A stretch of DNA of 64,000 nt from positions 62,001-126,000 of the forward strand of contig QVMW01000002.1 of NCBI GenBank assembly GCA_003417655.1, read 5' to 3'. Made by a program: the position numbers and the translations under genes. Of the stretch, positions 58,673 through 64,000 are shown piece after piece. The stretch comes from Rhodobacteraceae bacterium 63075. Lineage in GTDB: Bacteria > Pseudomonadota > Alphaproteobacteria > Rhodobacterales > Rhodobacteraceae. Position 1 is the first letter of the stretch. Each line of letters opens with the position of its first letter. Under the pieces are notes generated by a model. That model ran no database searches, had not been told where the DNA came from, and was given only the letters and a program-made list of their open reading frames with translations.

Positions 58673-59632
58673 ATGAGCTTTGCACATCGTCACCTTCTGG
58701 GGATCGAACCGCTCTCGCAATCCGACATCATCACGATCCTCGACCTCGCCGACAAATACGCCGCCTTCAACCGCTCGCGGCACAAGCACAGCGACGCGCT
58801 GGCAGGGCGCACCCAGATCAACATGTTCTTCGAGAACTCCACCCGCACGCAGGCCAGCTTCGAGCTGGCGGGCAAGCGGCTCGGCGCGGACGTTATGAGC
58901 ATGGCCATGGCCGCCAGCTCGATCAAGAAGGGCGAGACGCTCGTCGACACCGCCCTCACGCTCAACGCCATGCACCCCGACCTGCTCGTGGTTCGGCATC
59001 CACATTCCGGCGCGGTCGACCTGCTCTCGCAAAAGGTGAACTGCGCCGTGCTCAACGCGGGCGACGGACGGCACGAACACCCCACGCAGGCCCTGCTCGA
59101 CGCGCTCACGATCCGCCGCGCCAAGGGCCGTCTGCACCGGCTCACCGTCGCCATCTGCGGCGATATCGCCCACAGCCGCGTCGCGCGCTCGAACATCATG
59201 CTGCTGGGCAAGATGGAAAACCGCATCCGCCTCGTCGGCCCGCCCACGCTCATGCCTGCCCGCGTCTCCGAGTTCGGAGTCGAGGTCACGAGCGACATGC
59301 GCGAAGGTCTCGAGGGGGCCGACGTGGTGATGATGCTGCGGCTTCAGAAGGAGCGCATGGATGGCGGTTTCATCCCCTCGGAGCGCGAGTATTACCACCG
59401 CTTCGGCCTCACCGCCGAGAAGCTGGCCCATGCCAAGCCCGACGCCATCGTCATGCATCCCGGCCCGATGAACCGCGGTGTCGAGATCGACGGGGATGTC
59501 GCCGATGACGTGACCCGTTCGGTGATCCAGGAACAGGTCGAGATGGGTGTCGCCGTGCGCATGGCCGCGATGGACCTCTTGGCGCGCAACCTTGAAGAGC
59601 GCACCGATGGCGAGGAGGGCGTGCTCGTATGA
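58673..59632 (+). CDS. pyrB: PyrB, aspartate carbamoyltransferase catalytic subunit
   Basis: PyrB condenses carbamoyl phosphate and aspartate in pyrimidine synthesis. The 319-residue protein has the carbamoyl-phosphate motif [25 protein letters not shown], and [12 protein letters not shown]. It begins the operon with a small membrane gene, two PH-like genes, the pyrC-like gene and plsY. Its stop overlaps the next gene by 4 nt. Confidence 0.97.
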   Translation: MSFAHRHLLGIEPLSQSDIITILDLADKYAAFNRSRHKHSDALAGRTQINMFFENSTRTQASFELAGKRLGADVMSMAMAASSIKKGETLVDTALTLNAMHPDLLVVRHPHSGAVDLLSQKVNCAVLNAGDGRHEHPTQALLDALTIRRAKGRLHRLTVAICGDIAHSRVARSNIMLLGKMENRIRLVGPPTLMPARVSEFGVEVTSDMREGLEGADVVMMLRLQKERMDGGFIPSEREYYHRFGLTAEKLAHAKPDAIVMHPGPMNRGVEIDGDVADDVTRSVIQEQVEMGVAVRMAAMDLLARNLEERTDGEEGVLV

Positions 59633-60156
59633 GCGAGGAGGCCCTCACCCTGCCCCGCGCGGCGCGGCGCGCCGTCTGGGTCTTTTCGTCGGAGGATGCC
59701 GAGATGCCGGCCGATAGGGCCGCGCCCCTGCTCGGCGTCTCCGCGCTCGATCCCGATCATGTCGAGGCTTTCGAGGCGGAGGCGCTTGGCGAGCTTGGCA
59801 TCGCGGAGTTCCTGACCGGGGCCAATGGAATGGACAAAGCGTCCGTCGCCCCCGACGCGGGCAAACTCGATGCTTTGCGCGGCCCGGTTCTGCTCGTCTT
59901 CTCGGCGGCCCTGCCGGGCGGCGAGACCACCCTCACGCCGCAGCCGCCGCTCGAGCTGGTGGGCCGTTACGTGGAAAGCTCCGATGCCGCGCTCTTTGAT
60001 GCACCCCCCGCCCCACGGGAGAAGACGCCGCAAGAAAGCGCCGCGCCGGAGCCCCCGGAGCCGCCGGAGCGCGCACCGCTCTCAGCCGGGTCGATCATCA
60101 TCCTCGCCGCGCTGATCCTTCTCGGCGCTCTCATCCTCATCCTTCCGGCCCTGTGA
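59629..60156 (+). CDS. Small single-span membrane protein in the pyr operon
   Basis: This 175-residue protein has a soluble N-terminal domain ([44 protein letters not shown]), a Pro/Glu-rich linker (about residues 125-150) and one C-terminal helix ([20 protein letters not shown]). I recognise no family. It overlaps pyrB and the next gene, so it must be translated together with pyrB. The tail-anchored layout suggests that it tethers something to the inner membrane. Confidence 0.82.
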   Translation: MSEEALTLPRAARRAVWVFSSEDAEMPADRAAPLLGVSALDPDHVEAFEAEALGELGIAEFLTGANGMDKASVAPDAGKLDALRGPVLLVFSAALPGGETTLTPQPPLELVGRYVESSDAALFDAPPAPREKTPQESAAPEPPEPPERAPLSAGSIIILAALILLGALILILPAL

Positions 60157-60668
60157 TGGCAAAGCCCCTGCCCGCCCCCGTGACCCGCCTGCTCGACGAC
60201 GAGGCCTTCCTGGGCACTTACAGCCCCGACATCTGGCCATTCATCCAGCGCAGCCTTATCATCGGCTTCATCACGGCGATCTTCTTCGGCCCGGTCATCG
60301 GCGTGCCGCCCGAATACTGGCTGCCGATCATGGGCTTCACGACGCTCTTCTCGGTCTTCATCTTCGACGACTACCAGAGCTGGCTGCGCCACCGGGGCGA
60401 TCTGTGGCACCTCACATCGCTGCGCCTGATCTACGAGAACGAGCACGCGCCCGAGCTCAACGCCTCGGTGAACCTCGCCGACATCCACGCAACCCGCCGC
60501 ACCCTCTGGAAGAACCTGCGGCTCGACCTCGAGAGCGGCCAGTCCGTGGTGATGAAATATCTCTCCAAGCCCAAGGCCGTCGAACGCGCGGTCGACACGG
60601 CGCGCCTTGCGCTCATGGGCACGATCATCGACGAGGGCGACATCCCAACCGAGGAAGAGGCCAGATGA
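60156..60668 (+). CDS. PH-like membrane-associated protein 1 of the pyr operon
   Basis: This 170-residue protein has two hydrophobic segments (ITAIFFGPVIG and LPIMGFTTLFSVFIF, about residues 38-72). A domain of predicted strands follows (GDLWHLTSLRLIYEN, NLRLDLESGQSVVMKYL), of the kind seen in bacterial PH-like proteins. ATG at 60156 shares one base with the upstream stop (TGATG); its end overlaps the next gene by 4 nt. Confidence 0.78.
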   Translation: MAKPLPAPVTRLLDDEAFLGTYSPDIWPFIQRSLIIGFITAIFFGPVIGVPPEYWLPIMGFTTLFSVFIFDDYQSWLRHRGDLWHLTSLRLIYENEHAPELNASVNLADIHATRRTLWKNLRLDLESGQSVVMKYLSKPKAVERAVDTARLALMGTIIDEGDIPTEEEAR

Positions 60669-61072
60669 GCGAGACCGTTGCAACCTTCCCGCCCTCGCGG
60701 CAGACATATATCAAGGAACATATCATGCTCGCCGCGCTCGGCTCGGTGCTGCTGACGGGCCTGCTGCTGGCCCTCGGCAATCCGCACCTTTGGGTCGGCG
60801 TCGTCGGCTCCGCTCTGGCCATCGCCCTGCGCGGCGGCTACGCGATGAAAGAGCAGCTCGGCATGGTCTGGGCCCTGACCGAAAGCCAGCTCGTCGCCCC
60901 CGACGGGCGCAAGATCCCCCTTGCCGAGATCGAAACCGCGCGGCACCTCTTCTCCGCCCTGCAAGTGATCACGCGCACGGGCGAGAAACACCTCATCAAG
61001 TACCAGCCCGACCCCGCCTCCGGGGCCGCGTTGATCCTGCAAACCCGCGACGCCGCCCTGAGCCGGAGCTGA
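60665..61072 (+). CDS. PH-like membrane-associated protein 2 of the pyr operon
   Basis: This 135-residue protein resembles its neighbour: two hydrophobic segments (HIMLAALGSVLLTGLLLALGN and LWVGVVGSALAIAL) followed by a short beta-rich domain (VWALTESQLVAPDGRKIPLAEIETARHLFSALQVITRTGEKHLIKY). That domain order (GxxxWxLxxxxLxxxDGxxIPLxxI) suits a PH-like (YcxB/bPH-type) domain. It starts at the upstream stop with a 4-nt overlap, and pyrC follows 4 bases after its own. Confidence 0.78.
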   Translation: MSETVATFPPSRQTYIKEHIMLAALGSVLLTGLLLALGNPHLWVGVVGSALAIALRGGYAMKEQLGMVWALTESQLVAPDGRKIPLAEIETARHLFSALQVITRTGEKHLIKYQPDPASGAALILQTRDAALSRS

Positions 61073-61075
61073 GAC

Positions 61076-62356
61076 ATGACCCAAACGCTCTTCGAAAACG
61101 CCAAGCTGATCGATCCGGAGGCCCAGACCGAGGCAATCGGCGATCTGCTCGTCACGGACGGTCTCATCACCGCCCTTGGCGAGACGGCCACGCAAGAGGC
61201 CGGCGAGCGGGCCGAACGTGTCGACTGCAAGGGGCTCTGCCTCGCCCCCGGCATCGTCGATATCGGCGTCAAGGTCGGCGAGCCGGGCGAGCGCCACAAG
61301 GAAAGCTACGCCTCCGCCGCCGCTGCCGCCGCCGCAGGGGGCGTGACCACCATGGTGATCCGCCCCGACACCGCGCTGACCATCGACACGCCCGAAGCGC
61401 TGGAATTCGTCAAGCGCCGCGCGAACGAGGACAGCGCCGTCAATGTCCTGCCACTCGCCGCGCTCACCAAGGGCCGGCAGGGGCGGGAGATGACGGAGAT
61501 CGGCTTCCTCATGGACGCGGGCGCGGTGGGCTTTTCCGATTGCGACGCCGTCGTGACCGACACCAAGGTCTTCCAGCGCGCGCTCACCTACGCGCAGAGC
61601 CTCGGCGCGCTGGTCATCGGCCATCCGCAGGAGCCGGGGCTTACGGAAGGGGCCTGCGCCACCTCGGGCAAGTTCGCCTCCCTGCGCGGGCTTCCGGCCG
61701 TCTCGCCCATGGCCGAGCGCATGGGGCTCGACCGCGACATCGCGCTGCTGGAAATGACCGGCGCGCGCTACCATGCCGACCAGATCACCACCGCCCGCGC
61801 CCTGCCCGCGCTGGAACGCGCCAAGCGCAACGGGCTCAGCATCACCGCAGGCACCTCCATCCACCACCTCACGCTCAATGAGCTCGACGTGTCGGACTAC
61901 CGCACCTTCTTCAAGCTGAAGCCGCCCCTGCGCTCCGAGGATGACCGCATGGCCACGGTCGAGGCCGTCGCTTCGGGCCTCATCGACATCATCTCCTCCA
62001 TGCACACCCCACAGGACGAGGAAAGCAAGCGCCTGCCCTTCGAGGAGGCCGCCGCCGGGGCCGTCGCGCTGGAGACGCTCCTTCCGGCGGCCATGCGCCT
62101 TGTCCATGTCGGCGCGCTGACGCTGGCCCAGCTCTTCCGCGCCGTCTCGTTGAACCCTGCCAATCTGCTCGGCCTGCCCTCGGGCCGCCTTTCGCCCGGC
62201 GCGCCCGCCGACCTCATGCTCTTCGATCCCGACAAGCCCTTCATGCTCGATCGCAGCACGCTGCACTCGAAGTCGAAGAACACGCCCTTTGACGGCGCGC
62301 GCCTGCAAGGTAAGGTCAGGGCGACCTATGTCGACGGCAGGAAGGTATTCGGCTGA
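61076..62356 (+). CDS. pyrC: Dihydroorotase-like protein lacking catalytic metal ligands (PyrC'/PyrX type)
   Basis: This 426-residue member of the dihydroorotase family has the amidohydrolase frame (LIDPEAQTEAIGDLLVTDGLI, LAPGIVDIGVKVGEPGE). The canonical D-x-H-x-H-x-R-E-P-G site reads D62-I-G64-V-K66-V-G68-E-P-G: both histidines and the Arg are gone. GHPQEPG retains one His. In Pseudomonas, such inactive PyrC' assembles with PyrB into the active carbamoyltransferase. Here too it is in the pyrB operon, so a structural role is inferred. It overlaps plsY by one base. Confidence 0.9.
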   Translation: MTQTLFENAKLIDPEAQTEAIGDLLVTDGLITALGETATQEAGERAERVDCKGLCLAPGIVDIGVKVGEPGERHKESYASAAAAAAAGGVTTMVIRPDTALTIDTPEALEFVKRRANEDSAVNVLPLAALTKGRQGREMTEIGFLMDAGAVGFSDCDAVVTDTKVFQRALTYAQSLGALVIGHPQEPGLTEGACATSGKFASLRGLPAVSPMAERMGLDRDIALLEMTGARYHADQITTARALPALERAKRNGLSITAGTSIHHLTLNELDVSDYRTFFKLKPPLRSEDDRMATVEAVASGLIDIISSMHTPQDEESKRLPFEEAAAGAVALETLLPAAMRLVHVGALTLAQLFRAVSLNPANLLGLPSGRLSPGAPADLMLFDPDKPFMLDRSTLHSKSKNTPFDGARLQGKVRATYVDGRKVFG

Positions 62357-62964
62357 TGCCCCTCATCGAAAACAGCGCCCTCGTGCTCGCGATCTGGGCT
62401 TGCATCGGCTACCTGCTCGGCTCGATCCCCTTCGGCCTCGTCCTCTCGCATCTCATGGGCCTTGGCAACTTGCGCTCCATCGGCTCGGGCAATATCGGCG
62501 CAACCAACGTTCTGCGCACCGGAAGCAAACCGGCCGCCGCGCTCACGCTCCTGCTCGATGGCGGCAAGGGAGCATTGGCCGTGCTTCTGGCCCGCTGGCT
62601 GGCGGGCGAGGACGCCGCCCAGCTCGCCGCGCTCTTCGCCTTCCTGGGGCATTGCTTCCCGGTCTGGCTCGGTTTTCGCGGCGGCAAGGGGGTGGCCACT
62701 TTCCTCGGCCTGCTGCTCGCGCTCTACTGGCCCGTGGGGCTGGCCTGCTGCGCCACATGGCTCGCCGCCGCGCTGATGTGGCGCATCTCCTCGCTGGCCG
62801 CGATCACCGCCGCCAGCGCCTCGACCGTATGGATGGCCCTGCTCGGCGCGCAGACCATGCTGCTGCTCGGCATCGCGCTGACCCTGCTCGTCTTCTTCAC
62901 CCACCGCGCCAACATCAAGCGCCTGCGCGCCGGCATGGAGCCGAAGATCGGCACGAAGAAGTAG
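62356..62964 (+). CDS. plsY: PlsY, glycerol-3-phosphate acyltransferase
   Basis: PlsY uses acyl phosphate to acylate glycerol-3-phosphate, the first step in phospholipid synthesis. The 202-residue membrane protein has the motifs LLGSIPFGLVLS, IGSGNIGATNVLRTG, LDGGKGALAVLLA and GFRGGKGVATFLG. The ATG shares its first base with the end of the pyrC stop (TGATG). The family is integral to the inner membrane. Confidence 0.95.
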   Translation: MPLIENSALVLAIWACIGYLLGSIPFGLVLSHLMGLGNLRSIGSGNIGATNVLRTGSKPAAALTLLLDGGKGALAVLLARWLAGEDAAQLAALFAFLGHCFPVWLGFRGGKGVATFLGLLLALYWPVGLACCATWLAAALMWRISSLAAITAASASTVWMALLGAQTMLLLGIALTLLVFFTHRANIKRLRAGMEPKIGTKK

Positions 62965-62981
62965 GCGCGGCCCCTGCCTGC

Positions 62982-64000
62982 TCAGTAAGAATATTCGGCG
63001 TAGATGCGGCTCAGATCGCCGTTCCAGTCGGTCTCAAAGCGGCGCAGCAGCTCGTCGGCCGGAACCTCGCCGCTGTCCAGCGATTCGCGCAGCGCGTTGA
63101 GGAAATGCGTCTCGTCGGGGATCATCCCCCCGGCCCCCGCACGCCCGCGCGCCTTCAGGCCCTGCTCGGAGATATCGACGACCTGGCGCGCCAGCGCGTG
63201 CATCTTGACGGGGCCGACCTCGGCCTGGAGCCCGTCCACGCTCGCACCGACGCGCAAAGCCTCGCGGGTCTCGGCATCCCAGCCCTTCACCAGGTCCCAC
63301 GCCGCATCGAGCGCGCCCTGGTCATACATCAGGCCGACCCAGAAGGCCGGCAGCGCGCAGAGCCTGCGCCACGGCCCGCCATCGGCCCCGCGCATCTCCA
63401 TGTATTTCTTGATCCGCGCCTCGGGGAAGAGCGTCGTCAGATGGTCGGCCCAGTCGCTCATCGTCGGCGTCTCGCCGGGCAGCGCGGGCAGCTCGCCCTT
63501 GAGGAAATCACGGAAAGACTGGCCCAATGCGTCGATATACTTGCCCTCGCGGTAGACGAAATACATCGGCGTATCGAGCGCATACTCGACCCAGCGTTCG
63601 AATCCGAAGCCTTCCTCGAAGACGAAGGGCACCATCCCGGTGCGAGCCGCGTCAAGATCGCGCCAGACCCGGCTGCGCCAGCTCTTGTGGCCGTTCTTGC
63701 AGCCCTCGAAAAAGGGCGAATTGGCAAAGAGCGCCGTCGCCACGGGCTGAAGCGCGATGGCCACGCGCAGCTTCTTGACCATGTCCGCCTCGGAGGCGAA
63801 ATCGAGGTTGACCTGCACGGTGCAGGTCCGGCGCATCATCACCCGGCCCATCGTGCCGACCTTCTGCATGTAGCTGTCCATCAGCTTGTAGCGGCCCTTG
63901 GGCATGAGCGGCATCTGCTCATGTGTCCATTCCGGCGCGGCCCCCAGCCCGATGAAGCCGACGCCCACCTTCTCGGCCACGTCCTCGACCTCGCGCAGGT
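62982..64000 (-). CDS. gshA: Glutamate-cysteine ligase GshA (partial; N-terminus outside window)
   Basis: GshA makes gamma-glutamylcysteine for glutathione. The frame is open to the right edge, so the 5' part (about 115 codons) is missing. The 339 residues seen contain typical motifs of the plant/alphaproteobacterial type: MGRVMMRRTCTVQVNLDFASEADMVKKLR, IALQPVATALFANSPFFEG, WRSRVWRDLDAARTGMVPFVF, IKKYMEMRGADGGPW. It is convergent with plsY, with 17 bp between stops. Confidence 0.95.
   Translation of the reverse strand, partial: LREVEDVAEKVGVGFIGLGAAPEWTHEQMPLMPKGRYKLMDSYMQKVGTMGRVMMRRTCTVQVNLDFASEADMVKKLRVAIALQPVATALFANSPFFEGCKNGHKSWRSRVWRDLDAARTGMVPFVFEEGFGFERWVEYALDTPMYFVYREGKYIDALGQSFRDFLKGELPALPGETPTMSDWADHLTTLFPEARIKKYMEMRGADGGPWRRLCALPAFWVGLMYDQGALDAAWDLVKGWDAETREALRVGASVDGLQAEVGPVKMHALARQVVDISEQGLKARGRAGAGGMIPDETHFLNALRESLDSGEVPADELLRRFETDWNGDLSRIYAEYSY

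Overview
The window is high-G+C DNA from an alphaproteobacterium, almost certainly a member of the Rhodobacterales (Roseobacter group). The indications are the tol operon followed by ybgC and ruvBAC, a choline-dependent phosphatidylcholine synthase, an orphan aa3-oxidase subunit IV, a catalytically altered pyrC beside pyrB, GshA of the plant/alphaproteobacterial type, and a structured repeat ending in GGATATTT...GCAAGAA. Most of it is ordinary core chromosome in tightly packed operons with 1-, 4- or 8-nt overlaps. No rRNA, tRNA, CRISPR array, transposase or phage module was found.

Layout. 1-6363 (minus): ruvC-ruvA-ruvB, a conserved hypothetical gene, ybgC, tolQ-tolR-tolA and the 5' part of tolB. 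6364-9574: a DUF1127 micro-protein gene with its own terminator, a small membrane protein, prmA and an MFS transporter. 9575-11172: a YeeE/YedE transporter flanked by two copies of a structured repeat. 11173-18009: priA (minus), a TalC/Fsa aldolase, the coupled operon DUF484-xerC-pcs, a lipoprotein and a sulfotransferase. 18069-26442: ileS, which contains an internal low-G+C patch, a group III truncated haemoglobin and a cluster of membrane proteins (DUF2339, DUF2269, SDR-DoxX). 26447-30210: ycjX/ycjF with a GNAT gene between them, then truA. 30211-33541: two more repeat copies, divergent lrp and trxB, and a DUF2235 hydrolase. 33776-37810 (minus): the molybdenum-cofactor operon fdhD-mobA-mobB-(RNase H-like + moeA fusion). 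37867-38918: azlCD. 38919-39288: an intergenic region rich in hairpins.

39289-44942 is an accessory surface-polysaccharide region. It holds a methyltransferase, a decayed sugar-isomerase fragment, a methyltransferase-GT61 glycosyltransferase fusion, UDP-galactopyranose mutase, a C-terminal scrap of an RTX-type protein and a 5'-truncated GT61 gene. Its base composition is visibly lower in G+C, and gene debris lies around the intact genes.

45017-58503: a lipoprotein with a possible permuted papain fold, CoxIV, a conserved cytoplasmic protein, an MBL hydrolase, a DmdC-like acyl-CoA dehydrogenase, tsaC, algH, a DsbD-like periplasmic protein, an RND efflux pair, then a Nudix-moaB-uracil glycosylase operon. 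58673-62964: pyrB, three small membrane genes (two PH-like), a pyrC that has lost its metal-binding histidines, and plsY, all overlapping or nearly so. 62982-64000: gshA, cut by the window end.

The likeliest candidates for something undescribed are: the structured 3'-end repeat family (four copies whose stems differ in sequence but stay paired), the MoeA fusion, the methyltransferase-GT61 fusion in the decayed polysaccharide island, the foreign-looking patch inside the editing domain of ileS, and the PH-domain genes between pyrB and the pseudo-dihydroorotase.
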